Positions 41,626 through 50,797 of a stretch of 64,000 nt of DNA are shown here, piece by piece. The stretch's first letter is position 1; each line of letters begins with the position of its first letter. The notes below the pieces were generated by a model that was not told the DNA's origin, did not search any database, and saw only the letters and a program-made list of their open reading frames with translations. The position numbers and the translations under genes were made by a program. The DNA is from Candidatus Peregrinibacteria bacterium (GTDB lineage: Bacteria; Patescibacteriota; Gracilibacteria; Peribacterales; Peribacteraceae): positions 1 through 64,000 of the forward strand of contig JACPXZ010000010.1 of NCBI GenBank assembly GCA_016196225.1, given 5' to 3'.

Positions 41626-42742
41626 GGGCGCAATTATCAAAACACCCATCTCCATCAAGACGATTGCCGTCGTCACATTCTTCAAATCCTTCGACGACGC
41701 GGTTGCCACAGACGGGCAACCGACAATTGGGCATACAAGCATCATAGATCTCATTATTGCCATCATCGCATTCTTCGGATCCCTGCTTGATCCCGTCTCC
41801 ACAACGAATGAAGGTACAGGTCTTTGCATCACATTCGGGATCGTAGCGACCACCAGTATCGCATTGCTCATCATCCGCCGTGCCTTTGATCCCATCCTTC
41901 CCAAGGATTTGGACAATCCCGTCTCCACAGAATTCCTTTTTACACTTCGCCGAGCACCCATCGTTATCCGCAGGGATCGGGCGACCACCTTCCTCAATAC
42001 ATGCCTGCACATCTTCTTGCGAGAGAATTTCGAGACCCGTGAGCGATCCTCCGTCACAGAATCCCCCATGATCGCATTCTTCACTAAATTCATGGACTTC
42101 GTTCCCGCAGATCCACACAGAAAGAGAAGAAAGACTCCTCATTATTGAAGAAGTCGGTGTGATCGTCGAAGTAATGGTTGGAGTCACGGTGAGTATCACC
42201 ACAGTGGGAGTCACCACTGGAGCAATAGTTCCCCCTACGCTCGAGGAGCTTCGGGAGACAGGGGGGGTAACTGTCGGAGAAACCGTCGGAGAGAAAGATG
42301 AACTCCCGCAGTCGTGCGGCGTACACCAGAACATCCACCAGGAGCAGGAGACTGCACTACAAGCAGAACGCGAGGACTCTGCCGAAAGCTCTGAGCTTTT
42401 TGAATAGGATGATGCAGATGATGGAGGGGGGGGAGTCGGCGTGATAGTCGGAGTGACTGTTGGCGTGATGGTTGGGGTCACCGTAGGCGTGATAGTCGGA
42501 GTGACTGTTGGCGTGGTGGTTGGGGTCACCGTAGGCGTGATAGTCGGAGTGACTGTTGGCGTGATGGTTGGGGTCACCGTAGGCGTGATAGTCGGAGTGA
42601 CTGTTGGCGTGATGGTTGGGGTCACCGTAGGCGTGATAGTCGGAGTGACTGTTGGCGGGTCACCGTAGGCGTGATAGTCGGAGTGACTGTTGGCGTGATG
42701 GTTGGAGGAGTCGTTGGTGAAGTAGATGATTGCGAAGAACAC
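41597..42742 (-). CDS. C-terminal part of a frameshifted Cys-rich surface protein
   Basis: The meaningful frame begins around 42660 with TVTPTITP repeats; the first ~28 residues ([13 protein letters not shown]) are out-of-frame reading of the same repeats. It contains a [18 protein letters not shown] motif, matching two copies in the upstream frame, and three DUF4215-like units (CGDGIVQ..., [32 protein letters not shown]). Ends in IPPERLP without a membrane helix. With 42622-44016 it forms one gene of roughly 780 residues interrupted by a 10-bp deletion. Confidence 0.65.
   Translation of the reverse strand: MFFAIIYFTNDSSNHHANSHSDYHAYGDPPTVTPTITPTVTPTITPTVTPTITPTVTPTITPTVTPTITPTVTPTTTPTVTPTITPTVTPTITPTVTPTITPTPPPPSSASSYSKSSELSAESSRSACSAVSCSWWMFWCTPHDCGSSSFSPTVSPTVTPPVSRSSSSVGGTIAPVVTPTVVILTVTPTITSTITPTSSIMRSLSSLSVWICGNEVHEFSEECDHGGFCDGGSLTGLEILSQEDVQACIEEGGRPIPADNDGCSAKCKKEFCGDGIVQILGKDGIKGTADDEQCDTGGRYDPECDAKTCTFIRCGDGIKQGSEECDDGNNEIYDACMPNCRLPVCGNRVVEGFEECDDGNRLDGDGCFDNCALMIPPERLP
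42438..42715. repeat. 48-bp tandem repeat (TVTPTITP units) with one 10-bp deletion
   Basis: About six copies of a unit made of two related 24-mers, one with GGCGTGATAGTCGGAGTGAC and one with GGCGTGATGGTTGGGGTCAC. At 42650-42665 one unit reads GTTGGCGGGTCACC instead of having twelve bases between GTTGGC and GTCACC. This 10-bp loss shifts the frame of the host gene. Confidence 0.9.
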
Positions 42743-44016
42743 GTTTGTGGATTACACCAAAACATCCACCATGGACAAGTAATCGGCACACACGAACTTG
42801 ATGCGGATGAACACGATGAAGGCTCACAGAATGGATTCCACCACGGACAGGGGATATCGCTACATGATGATCCAGAGGAGAAGGAAGAGGAAGAAAAGGA
42901 AGAAGATGAGTCAGAAGAAGATGAGGGGAAGGAAGAGGAAGAACTTCCACACCCAGAGAGTGGACAACAGGTACAACTGTCGCCATTAAGTTGGCAACTT
43001 GTTCCAGGTGTAAAGCAGGGGCCACCACAACTTGCTGTGTACGGATCCCAATCACAACCGGAGGAAGATTGAGAGCTGTTTGATCCGTGGGAGTCTTCTG
43101 ACCCTTGTGATCCTTGTGACCCCTGAGAACCTTGAGAGTTTTGAGAGTCTTGGGATCCTTGCGATCCTTCGGATGAAGAAAGAGGAGAGGGAGAAGGAGT
43201 TGTGATCGGAGTGGGAGAGGGAGAGGGAGAAGGAGAAGGAGAAGGAGTTGTGGTCGGAGTGGGAGAGGGAGAAGGAGAAGGAGTTGTGGTCGGAGTGGGA
43301 TAGGGAGAAGGAGAAGGAGAAGGAGTTGTGGTCGGAGTGGGAGAGGGAGAGGGTGATGGGCCGGGTTCGGGGCACGCCGTCGTCGGATCATACCCGCACG
43401 CTGATGCAATAATCAGACAAGCAGTAGAACATGTTGGGCTCACATTCCCCATACAGGCAAGAGGGGTTTGGATAGGTGGACTGCCCGAGGAAGATCCGAG
43501 ACACTGAAACTCATCCTCACTACAACATGGATGGTCACTATCACACGACTCACCTCTTCCTCGACATGTTGAAGGTGGGGGAGGAGGAGGAGGTGAAGGT
43601 GGGGGAGGAGGAGGTGGAGAGGGGGGAGGAGGAGGTGGAGAGGGGGGAGGAGGAGGTGGAGAGGGGGGAGGGGAAATCTGACACTTAAGGTCATAACCTT
43701 CTTCTGGGTTAGCTCTGGGTTCAGGAGTGCATACGGAACCCTGCGTGCATATCGGTGTGGTCCAAGCCTCACCGTAGTTAAAGATATGACCTCTCAAGCA
43801 ACACTGGCTACAGTCCTCTCCAGGGGCAGCGAACTCCTCGCAAATGCGTATGCCTAGGGATAGACAGTAATTATTGTCGTAGCAGTAAGGATCGTTTGGG
43901 TATTCACAGGCAGGATCAACTTGGGCCTGAAACCGCTGCTCTCGCACAAAAGCGAATACCACCGTGAGTAAAAGCACAATCACGATGCCAAAGAACGCAG
44001 TAAGCCGCGAAGACAC
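42622..44016 (-). CDS. N-terminal part of a frameshifted Cys-rich surface protein
   Basis: Signal/anchor [20 protein letters not shown], a Cys-rich segment ([26 protein letters not shown]), polyproline linkers, a module [14 protein letters not shown]...TCSTAC shared with the gene at 108-1010, [12 protein letters not shown] repeats, SQGSQGSQ repeats, and two C-P-W-W motifs ([26 protein letters not shown]). The frame breaks inside a 48-bp repeat and the last 11 residues ([11 protein letters not shown]) are spurious. The continuation is in the neighbouring frame. Confidence 0.75.
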   Translation of the reverse strand: MSSRLTAFFGIVIVLLLTVVFAFVREQRFQAQVDPACEYPNDPYCYDNNYCLSLGIRICEEFAAPGEDCSQCCLRGHIFNYGEAWTTPICTQGSVCTPEPRANPEEGYDLKCQISPPPSPPPPPPSPPPPPPSPPPPPPPSPPPPPPPSTCRGRGESCDSDHPCCSEDEFQCLGSSSGSPPIQTPLACMGNVSPTCSTACLIIASACGYDPTTACPEPGPSPSPSPTPTTTPSPSPSPYPTPTTTPSPSPSPTPTTTPSPSPSPSPSPTPITTPSPSPLSSSEGSQGSQDSQNSQGSQGSQGSQGSEDSHGSNSSQSSSGCDWDPYTASCGGPCFTPGTSCQLNGDSCTCCPLSGCGSSSSSFPSSSSDSSSSFSSSSFSSGSSCSDIPCPWWNPFCEPSSCSSASSSCVPITCPWWMFWCNPQTCSSQSSTSPTTPPTITPTVTPTITPTVTRQQSLRLSRLR

Positions 44017-44050
44017 GGGATCACGATACCCCCATTAACTGTTATGTTCA

Positions 44051-44086
44051 AATTATGTCTAAACTTCGCTTAGACATAATTTTTTC
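44051..44086. terminator. Hairpin terminator after the 729-aa Cys-rich gene
   Basis: Perfect 12-bp stem AATTATGTCTAA (44051-44062) with TTAGACATAATT (44070-44081), directly after the stop of the minus-strand gene. The T-run TTTTTTC is on the plus-strand side, so it may work in both directions; for the minus transcript the tail is weak. Confidence 0.65.
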
Positions 44087-46276
44087 TTATCTCTTCCTCC
44101 TCCTTATCCACGCCATCCCCGCTCCCGCTCCCGCGGCTATAATCGCCACTGCCACAGGACCGGTATCACTCAATGGAAGATCCGGCGCGGCAAGGTGATA
44201 TGGGAACGCCATGTAATACTGCCACCATTGTTGGTTAATGGAGGCGGCGAGGAGAGATGAATAATCGGGTGCTGCAGGACGCTCTCTCTTACACGTGGCA
44301 CTGCACCCATCGCCATCATCAAGATTCCCATCATCGCAATCTTCATTGATATCCCAGATATGGTCCCCGCAACGTGCGCGGGTGCAATCCGGTCGACACT
44401 GTGCTTCGGCGGTATCGGCATTCGCCCCTCCTTCGTCACATTCTTCTTCCAGATCTAACATCCCGTCGCCGCACACCGGCAATATAACCAAGAGTGCTTC
44501 CTGTGTACAATCAGGAGCACAGCCGTCGCCGGACTCCGCGTTACCGTCATCACAGTCCTCCCCCGTATCGAGCGTTCCATCACCACAGGATACCTCAATC
44601 GAGATATTCGCAGAAATCTCCTGCCGACAAAGAGGATCACAGCCATCTCCCGGCAGAATATTGCCATCATCACACTCTTCACCATACTCAAGGAACGAGT
44701 TCCCGCAAATCGCCACCCCCTCCCATCGACAATCGGTACTGCACCCATCCCCGCTGTAAAAATTCCCGTCATCGCAATCCTCTCCCGAATCCCGGACTTT
44801 GTCTCCGCAGAACGGGAGTGTGCAGCTCGTCCGGCAACTATCGGGAAGCACATCCGAATTATACGTCCCCTGATCGCAAATTTCTCCAAAGGCGGTATCC
44901 GTTACATTGTCACCGCACACCGGTAACGTACACATGGTCCGACAGGCGTTTGGCACAGTATCCGCATTAAAGCTCGCGTCATCACACCATTCTCCGCTGT
45001 CAATGACACCATTCCCGCAGAAAGGGATATATCCGGGATCTGAGGGAAGAGTTTCGGAGAAAGCTGGTTGAGTACTGCCTGCTTGTCCCAGGATAACCGT
45101 TCGAATGCGGCAGAATCGTGTACAATCGGTGTCATAGTTCAAATTGTAGGAACAAATAAACGGCGCTGATCCGCAATCTGCATCACTACTGCATATTTTT
45201 CCGTAAGGATCGCCACCGCACCGGCTTATCGCGATATCTGCAAGAGCCATACACGCGATGCAATCCCTGTCACTCCGACACGGGATAAGTTCGTTCTGAC
45301 TGCACACACTCCCATTATCGCATTGCTCCCCCATCCGCTCCTGCGGTATCCCATCCCCGCAAAATTCGCGGAGGCATTGTGGAGAGCATCCATCCCCTAG
45401 TCCATTGTTGCCGTCATCGCATTCTTCGCCAGAGTTTAACTTGCCATCACCGCAGATCCCGGGTTGGCGCTCTGCCGAGTCATCCCCACCGGTCCCTCCG
45501 GTATCCCGTTGAATATAGAACACCGATGGTGTCGGGGGTGCCGCGAGTACCATCGGCGGAGGGGGTGGAGTGGGGCGCACAGGAGAAGGAGGAGTTACAG
45601 ATACAGGAGTCGGAGGAGGAGAAGACTGAGGAGAGGGCGCAGGAGGAGGTGGACTCTGTACCGTTGATGCAGGTGGAGGCGGGGGGGTCTGTGGAGTGGA
45701 AACTGGTGGAGGAGAAGGAGGGGAGGACTGCGGAGAGGGCGCAGGAGGAGGTGGACTCTGTACCGTTGATGCAGGTGGGGGCGGGGGGGTCTGTGAAGTG
45801 GAAACTGGTGGAGGAGGAGATTTTGGCGGAGGAGAAGCAAATATGGGAGAAGAGGGAGGAGGAGAGGGTGCAGTCTCAAAACTCCCATCACTACCAAAAT
45901 CGCCACTGGTATCCCCGCTGGTATCAAAACCACTATCATCTCCACTATAATCATATCCACCGTAATCATATCCACTGGTATCCCCGCTGGTATCAAAACC
46001 ACTGGTATCCCCACTACTATCAAAGCCACTGTCATCGCCACTATCGGGAGGACTAAAGCCACTGTCATCGCCACTATCGGGAGGACTAAAGCCACTATCA
46101 TCGCCACTGGCATCAAAACCACTATCATCGCCACTTATGTCCCCCCCATCGGGCTCTATTTGTGCCAAAAATGTCCCCCCTCTTAAGGGGCCGCCGTTCC
46201 CAAAAAGAACGATGTAACAAGCGAGTATTACCCCCATCCCCAGAGCAACCCGGCAAAAAACGCTTTTTAGTGACAT
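44087..46276 (-). CDS. Cys-rich DUF4215-repeat surface protein with sortase-like C-terminus
   Basis: 729 residues. N-terminal membrane signal (ALGMGVILACYIVLFG); repeats of DSGFDTSGDTSG type (residues ~45-135); a Pro-rich region with a duplicated 34-residue unit; then nine Cys units of the CGDG...GEECDDGN...GDGC type (residues ~275-655). The C-terminus reads LPLSDTGPVAVAIIAAGAGAG then a basic RRRKR: an LPxTG-like signal, a helix and a positive tail, as in sortase substrates. The DUF4215 units resemble those of secreted myxobacterial and CPR proteins. Likely exposed and covalently or membrane anchored. Ligand unknown. Confidence 0.82.
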   Translation of the reverse strand: MSLKSVFCRVALGMGVILACYIVLFGNGGPLRGGTFLAQIEPDGGDISGDDSGFDASGDDSGFSPPDSGDDSGFSPPDSGDDSGFDSSGDTSGFDTSGDTSGYDYGGYDYSGDDSGFDTSGDTSGDFGSDGSFETAPSPPPSSPIFASPPPKSPPPPVSTSQTPPPPPASTVQSPPPPAPSPQSSPPSPPPVSTPQTPPPPPASTVQSPPPPAPSPQSSPPPTPVSVTPPSPVRPTPPPPPMVLAAPPTPSVFYIQRDTGGTGGDDSAERQPGICGDGKLNSGEECDDGNNGLGDGCSPQCLREFCGDGIPQERMGEQCDNGSVCSQNELIPCRSDRDCIACMALADIAISRCGGDPYGKICSSDADCGSAPFICSYNLNYDTDCTRFCRIRTVILGQAGSTQPAFSETLPSDPGYIPFCGNGVIDSGEWCDDASFNADTVPNACRTMCTLPVCGDNVTDTAFGEICDQGTYNSDVLPDSCRTSCTLPFCGDKVRDSGEDCDDGNFYSGDGCSTDCRWEGVAICGNSFLEYGEECDDGNILPGDGCDPLCRQEISANISIEVSCGDGTLDTGEDCDDGNAESGDGCAPDCTQEALLVILPVCGDGMLDLEEECDEGGANADTAEAQCRPDCTRARCGDHIWDINEDCDDGNLDDGDGCSATCKRERPAAPDYSSLLAASINQQWWQYYMAFPYHLAAPDLPLSDTGPVAVAIIAAGAGAGMAWIRRRKR
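45617..45820. repeat. 102-bp direct duplication in Pro-rich region
   Basis: Two adjacent near-identical 102-bp copies, recognisable by GAGAGGGCGCAGGAGGAGG at 45631 and 45733. Each encodes 34 residues of the PPPPPASTVQSPPPPAPSPQ type. In frame, so length can vary by recombination. Confidence 0.85.
45890..46135. repeat. Short tandem repeats encoding DSGFDTSG units
   Basis: Repeated CCACTATCATCGCCACT and CCACTGGTATCCCCGCT type units, all in frame with the 729-aa protein, giving an acidic Ser/Gly/Asp linker after the membrane segment. Confidence 0.8.
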
Positions 46277-46391
46277 TCAAAAGCAATCGTACCAAAAAAA
46301 GCATACGGAAGAGTCGAAGAACAATTGACATCAAACTGCATTCATATCGTCCTACCTATTTAGGATTTTTCTCTCTGTTATCATTCATATC

Positions 46392-47120
46392 ATGATTAGT
46401 GTCCAACATCTTCGAAAAATATGTGATGGACGAATGATTCTCGACGATGTCACATTATCGATCCCTCCCGGCGAACGCCTCTGTATCATTGGACCCAGCG
46501 GAAGCGGAAAAACGCTGCTCCTTCACCTCCTTCTCGGACTGCAAAAACCCACCAGTGGCACAATCAACATCGACGGCGCCCCGCTTCAGCTCCTCCCCCC
46601 CTCGATTCTCCGCCTCTACTATCAACGCAGCGGGTTTATCCGAGAAGAGGACTCCCTCCCCAATAGTGAAACCGTCTTCGAAATTGTCGCCCTCCCCCTC
46701 ATTCTGCAAAACAATCCCCCTGCGATCACCACGACAAAAACCCTTGATGTTCTGCAATCACTCACTCTTTTACCACATGCTCACGCGTTCCCAAACATGT
46801 TATCAAAAGGAGAACGCAAGCTCATCTCGATTGCACGCGCTCTCGTCACCGATCCTCTTCTCCTCTTTGGAGATAACCCCTTGGAAGGACTTGATCCCAC
46901 ACAAGCCGCCATCGTCTGCAATCTCTTTAAACAGTTGAATAAAAAAGGAACGACGTTGATCCTTACTTCGCGCGACCCTCTCCTTGGAGACGAACTGCAC
47001 TGCCGCACGCTGACCTTAAAAGATGGAACTCTCCATGGAGAATATGCTCCCTCTCCTCTCCCGTTGGCATCCGACTCTAAAACAATTGAACGGAGCGTAA
47101 AGATCACTGCGGTGAAATAA
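46392..47120 (+). CDS. ABC transporter ATP-binding protein, FtsE-like, atypical Walker B
   Basis: 242 residues, one nucleotide-binding domain. Walker A GPSGSGKTLLLH (residues ~34-45), a Q-loop region YYQRSGFIRE, signature LSKGERKLISIARAL, and Walker B LLLFGDNPLEGLD, where the catalytic Glu expected after Asp is Asn. H-loop region LILTSRDPL lacks His. Both changes argue for weak or absent ATP hydrolysis. No permease gene is adjacent; the next gene is purM. Substrate unknown. Confidence 0.82.
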   Translation: MISVQHLRKICDGRMILDDVTLSIPPGERLCIIGPSGSGKTLLLHLLLGLQKPTSGTINIDGAPLQLLPPSILRLYYQRSGFIREEDSLPNSETVFEIVALPLILQNNPPAITTTKTLDVLQSLTLLPHAHAFPNMLSKGERKLISIARALVTDPLLLFGDNPLEGLDPTQAAIVCNLFKQLNKKGTTLILTSRDPLLGDELHCRTLTLKDGTLHGEYAPSPLPLASDSKTIERSVKITAVK

Positions 47121-47134
47121 GCTATGATCCCTGC

Positions 47135-48163
47135 ATGATCTCCTACAAACAGACCGGAGTGGATATTGCGGCCACAGACAAGGCAAAAAAAAACATGAAA
47201 AAACATATTGAAATCGGCGATGCACGCATTTTGTCCAACATGAATACCTTTGCCACACTCGTTGATGGATCCTTCCCCGGATATTCTCACCCTGTTCTCG
47301 TCCTCAAAACAGAAGAGCCGGGGAGCAAACAACTCCTCGCGTTTGAACATAACCACATCGAAAGTATTTGTCAGGATCTCATCCATCATCTCATTAATGA
47401 TATTGCCGTGATGGGTGCCACTCCCCTCTCTGTGCAAGATGCCATTATTTGCGGATCACTCGAAGCACACGTGGTAACCAAGATTGTCGCCAGTCTCGCC
47501 TCCGCTTGCAAAGAACATGGATGCATCCTCACCGGCGGCGAAACATCCGTGCAACCGGGAGTGCTCCAACCCAAACGCTATATCCTCACAGCCAATATCG
47601 TCGGCGTGGTGGAAAAAAAGAATATCATTGATGGACATCGTATCCAAAAAGATGACGTCCTCCTCGGCATTGCATCGAACGGTCTCCATACCAATGGATA
47701 TTCGCTCGTCCGAGCATTGATTCAAAAAAATCCCAAACTCCTGCATGTGGCGGTCGGCAGCAAATCATTCCTCGAAATTATCCTTCGTCCCCATACCTCC
47801 TACTATCCTGCACTCAAAGATCTTTTTACCAATCCCGATCTTCATGGAGCCGCCCATATCACCGGCGGCGGCATTCCCGGTAACCTCCCGCGCATCCTTC
47901 CCAAAAACATGAGCGCGCATATTGATCTCTCTTCGTGGGATGTCCCATCGGTATTCAACGTCATCCGGACGGAAGGCTCTGTCTCGGACAAGGATATGCT
48001 CCGGACTTTCAACCTCGGCATCGGACTTATTCTTGTGGTTGCCAAAAAAGCCGTACACAAAATCCAAAAACACTTCCAGACCCATACCATTCCATCCTTC
48101 TGCATCGGGACCATACATCACGGGAATAGCAGCATTGTCCTGAGTAAACATCTTCGCTGGTGA
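47135..48163 (+). CDS. purM: Phosphoribosylformylglycinamidine cyclo-ligase
   Basis: AIR synthetase, fifth step of purine synthesis. 342 residues with YKQTGVDIAATDKAKKNMK at the start, LINDIAVMGATPLSVQDAII, LTGGETSVQPGV, GIASNGLHTNGYSLVR and AHITGGGIPGNLPRILP, all family signatures. Gln replaces the usual Glu in the ETAEMPG-like loop (ETSVQPG). Third purine gene of the window, after purN and purE, each in a different unit. Confidence 0.93.
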   Translation: MISYKQTGVDIAATDKAKKNMKKHIEIGDARILSNMNTFATLVDGSFPGYSHPVLVLKTEEPGSKQLLAFEHNHIESICQDLIHHLINDIAVMGATPLSVQDAIICGSLEAHVVTKIVASLASACKEHGCILTGGETSVQPGVLQPKRYILTANIVGVVEKKNIIDGHRIQKDDVLLGIASNGLHTNGYSLVRALIQKNPKLLHVAVGSKSFLEIILRPHTSYYPALKDLFTNPDLHGAAHITGGGIPGNLPRILPKNMSAHIDLSSWDVPSVFNVIRTEGSVSDKDMLRTFNLGIGLILVVAKKAVHKIQKHFQTHTIPSFCIGTIHHGNSSIVLSKHLRW

Positions 48164-48194
48164 TACAAAAAGAATGGTGTAGAATAATCATTTA

Positions 48195-49343
48195 ATGACC
48201 CCCGAGAAGGATCCCCACCTGCAACTGGCGGATACCGTGAGTCAACTCGCGCAAACAGTCGGTACCCTTGCCAAGCGCGTGGAGACATCGGGGCAACCGG
48301 GCTTTGTTCGACGTTGGACACGTCGGGGATTTCTTCTTACTCTTGGAGCGGCCGTCGGCGCCGGATGGGTTCTCCTCAAACCGACAAAAGATGAGGAATT
48401 TTCCGAATACATCCCTCCAAACGAGGAACGCTATCGCCAAAAACTCCACACATGGCTCGATCAAATCGTCACACGATCAGGTAATCGTTTTGCCGTGACG
48501 AATATCGACGATCAAGGGAGTGTATATATTTCTTTGCCCCAGGGACTCCATCAACAGCAAGGAACAAACTCGCTCACGATCGAAACCGATCAAGAAGGAC
48601 GGCTCCTGCATCTTAGAGAAACGCAGTTCACGACAACATACCTCTTGACCGAACTTTTCCCAAAGCACAAAGATATCCGGAAACAAACGGGTTTTATCGG
48701 AGCGAATAGCGGCATCCTTACGCAGTATGAATGGTACACACAAAGTGATGCCCTCTCGGGTTGGATATCCAGTGATGCAAACATGCGCCGGATGCAAGTG
48801 GAGAGCGGCGGTGAGATACAAATCATCGATCCCGAATCTCCTCCGGAAACTCTCGCACGGCAACTTTCGACTCCGCATCGTATCGCACTCTTCCAAACAC
48901 TATTTGGAAAGAAGGAGGGTCCCTCCAACTTCCTGGAACTCTTTGCCTCCGGAGAAATCCCAAAGGATTTTCGCATCCCCTTTGCCGAGTTCCATCGCCG
49001 AAAGTTTCACGGCAACTGCAATGACTTTGCCGAGATGGCCTGTGAAATCCTTACCCGTCACGGTTATCCCATGCACCTCCTGACCATCTGCCCCGCTCTC
49101 CCACATGAGGTTCTCGAGCCCTGGCATACGGTCGCGGCCATCCCTCATAAAAACGCAGGATTCACGATCATCGACAACGGCGATCTCCTCTACGTGAATA
49201 CCAAAGAAGAATATGCCGGCAGGCAGAGCCGTGAGTCCGGTCATCCAATGCTGATCGCTCCCCAGCCTTTTGGCTACGTGGAGTGGGAAAAAGTCGACGC
49301 CGCCATCGGGCGGTGGTTACAGCATGTGGGAGTGAGGAGATAA
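48195..49343 (+). CDS. Membrane-anchored transglutaminase-like protein
   Basis: 382 residues. After ~38 cytoplasmic residues, RRWTRRGFLLTLGAAVGAGWVLL looks like a Tat-type or anchor signal (twin Arg followed by a hydrophobic stretch). The C-terminal third has a transglutaminase-like triad: Cys in FHGNCNDFAEMACEIL, His in PWHTVAAIP, Asp in FTIIDNGDLL. Possible roles are peptide cleavage or crosslinking at the envelope. It starts 31 nt after purM on the same strand. Substrate unknown. Confidence 0.75.
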   Translation: MTPEKDPHLQLADTVSQLAQTVGTLAKRVETSGQPGFVRRWTRRGFLLTLGAAVGAGWVLLKPTKDEEFSEYIPPNEERYRQKLHTWLDQIVTRSGNRFAVTNIDDQGSVYISLPQGLHQQQGTNSLTIETDQEGRLLHLRETQFTTTYLLTELFPKHKDIRKQTGFIGANSGILTQYEWYTQSDALSGWISSDANMRRMQVESGGEIQIIDPESPPETLARQLSTPHRIALFQTLFGKKEGPSNFLELFASGEIPKDFRIPFAEFHRRKFHGNCNDFAEMACEILTRHGYPMHLLTICPALPHEVLEPWHTVAAIPHKNAGFTIIDNGDLLYVNTKEEYAGRQSRESGHPMLIAPQPFGYVEWEKVDAAIGRWLQHVGVRR

Positions 49344-49459
49344 AAGTGGCCAAAAAAAATATTTGAGCTTGCAGCTATTCAACAAATTATTGGTCATCAT
49401 ACTTTTTCTCCATGAGAGAAACGCACATATCCTTTTCCTGAAAACAAAAAGGCGATGGG

Positions 49460-49475
49460 TCACAATATATTGTGG
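49460..49475 (+). promoter_or_regulatory. NrdR-box-like palindrome
   Basis: CACAATATATTGTG is a perfect 14-bp palindrome closely matching the known NrdR box (ACACWATATATWGTGT). It lies upstream of the riboswitch and nrdBA and includes TATATT, a possible -10 element. I see only one strong box, whereas NrdR sites usually come in pairs. Confidence 0.65.
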
Positions 49476-49494
49476 GCTGATTTGCATCAAAATA

Positions 49495-49606
49495 CTACCG
49501 GCTGCATAATTCGCTCTACGCGGTACAAGCTAAGAGGGTGAAATTCCCCACTGTCGCGCAACTGTTATAGCCAGACAGCTTGTAGTTGGAGACTCCTGTC
49601 TCCCCG
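49495..49606 (+). promoter_or_regulatory. Cobalamin riboswitch
   Basis: The conserved core GGGTGAAATTCCCCACTGTC followed by GCGCAACTGTTATAGCCAG matches the B12-element pattern GGTG...AATTCC...CTG.C.CGCAACTGT, with AGCCAGACAGC as the B12 box. Helix TACAAGCT (49524-49531) pairs with AGCTTGTA (49577-49584). Peripheral helices are short, so it is a compact variant. It precedes nrdB-nrdA and should reduce their expression when cobalamin is bound. Confidence 0.85.
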
Positions 49607-49655
49607 CTTCGCTCGCCCGAAGCATCTCGCCATCACGACAGAAAAGGACGTGACG

Positions 49656-49698
49656 ACAGGTGTCTAGGAGTTCTCGCTTCTCCATCACCTGTGTTTTT
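49656..49698 (+). terminator. Terminator of the riboswitch expression platform
   Basis: ACAGGTG (49656-49662) pairs with CACCTGT (49686-49692), with an inner GGAG/CTCC helix, followed by GTTTTTA. GACAGG at 49655-49660 could instead pair with CCTGTC at 49595-49600 next to the aptamer, forming an antiterminator. Confidence 0.82.
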
Positions 49699-49758
49699 AC
49701 GCCCTCTTACGCATCGGCATGTGATTCTCTGTTTGCACCAAATCTTTCATCGCTGTAG

Positions 49759-50778
49759 ATGAGCGCGAATGTTTACAATGTGACATGGGCATCGGAACGG
49801 AAACGCGATCTTTTTAAGAAGCGCATCAATTTGAAGCCCTACGAATATCCCGAATTGCTCGAATATGTTGATGCGATCAGGCATTCCTATTGGATTCACA
49901 CGGAATTCAATTTCACGAGTGACATTCAGGACTTCAAAGTTGGCATTACCGAAAGCGAACGAAATGCCATCAGGAATACCCTGCTGGCGATCTCGCAAAT
50001 CGAAGTCGCGGTGAAAACATTCTGGGGGAATATGTACGAGAAAATCCCCAAGCCAGAAATCGGTGCGATCGGGGCGACATTCGCTGAGAGCGAAGTGCGT
50101 CATCATGATGCCTACTCGCATCTCTTGGCAATTCTCGGTTTGAATGAGGACTTTAAAAAGCTCTTATCCAACCCTGTGATCATGGAACGGGTGAACTATT
50201 TGGAAACCGCTCTCAGGAACGCTCGGAGTGAAGATAAAAAAGAATACACGCAATCGGTGTTGTTGTTCTCACTCTTCGTTGAGCACGTATCGCTCTTCTC
50301 ACAATTTCTGATCATCATGGCGTTCAACAAGCACAGGGACAAACTCAAGGGCATCTCCAACGTCGTAGAGGCAACCTCCAAAGAAGAACAGATACACGGA
50401 AATTTCGGCATTGAACTGATACGCATCATCCAGCACGAGCATCCTGATTGGTTCGGGCAGTCGCACGAACATGTTGTTCGTGCTCTCTGTATAAAAGCAT
50501 TTCAGGCCGAGAGCCGTATCATCGACTGGATCTTCGAAGCAGGGGAACTCGAATTCCTGCCCAAATGTGTCATTAACGAGTTCGTTAAAAACCGGCTGAA
50601 TAATTCTCTGAAAAGTATCGGCATCCAGCCCGTCTTCGACATCAACGCATCATTGATCAAACAATCCGAATGGTTCGATGATGAAATCATCGGCACAAAA
50701 CATGGCGACTTCTTCGTAAAACGTTCCATTAACTACAACAAGAGGAGCAAGAGCGTTACGAGTTCTGATCTTTTTTAA
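49759..50778 (+). CDS. nrdB: Class I ribonucleotide reductase beta subunit
   Basis: Holds the diiron (or related) cofactor and radical for dNTP synthesis. 339 residues. Metal ligands and radical Tyr are visible in AESEVRHHDAYSHLL, aligning with the Glu-x-x-His and radical Tyr of class Ia/b NrdB; later ligands lie in VEHVSLFSQF and KEEQIHGNFG (ExxH). It follows a cobalamin riboswitch and precedes nrdA by 19 nt. The order beta-alpha is the reverse of E. coli nrdAB. Confidence 0.94.
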   Translation: MSANVYNVTWASERKRDLFKKRINLKPYEYPELLEYVDAIRHSYWIHTEFNFTSDIQDFKVGITESERNAIRNTLLAISQIEVAVKTFWGNMYEKIPKPEIGAIGATFAESEVRHHDAYSHLLAILGLNEDFKKLLSNPVIMERVNYLETALRNARSEDKKEYTQSVLLFSLFVEHVSLFSQFLIIMAFNKHRDKLKGISNVVEATSKEEQIHGNFGIELIRIIQHEHPDWFGQSHEHVVRALCIKAFQAESRIIDWIFEAGELEFLPKCVINEFVKNRLNNSLKSIGIQPVFDINASLIKQSEWFDDEIIGTKHGDFFVKRSINYNKRSKSVTSSDLF

Positions 50779-50797
50779 TTCCTTTTCCTTATTTTCC

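Noticed and set aside
42438-42715. Regular repeats that could suggest a CRISPR array
   Set aside because: Units are contiguous 48-bp tandem copies without unique spacers, encode TVTPTITP in frame, and no cas gene is present.
44051-44086. Insertion sequence ends
   Set aside because: The inverted repeat is a single hairpin with no transposase nearby; no IS or transposase gene was seen anywhere in the window.
49344-49458. Possible short gene between the transglutaminase-like gene and the riboswitch
   Set aside because: No frame of reasonable length with a start signal; the region is A/T-rich and most likely holds the promoter.
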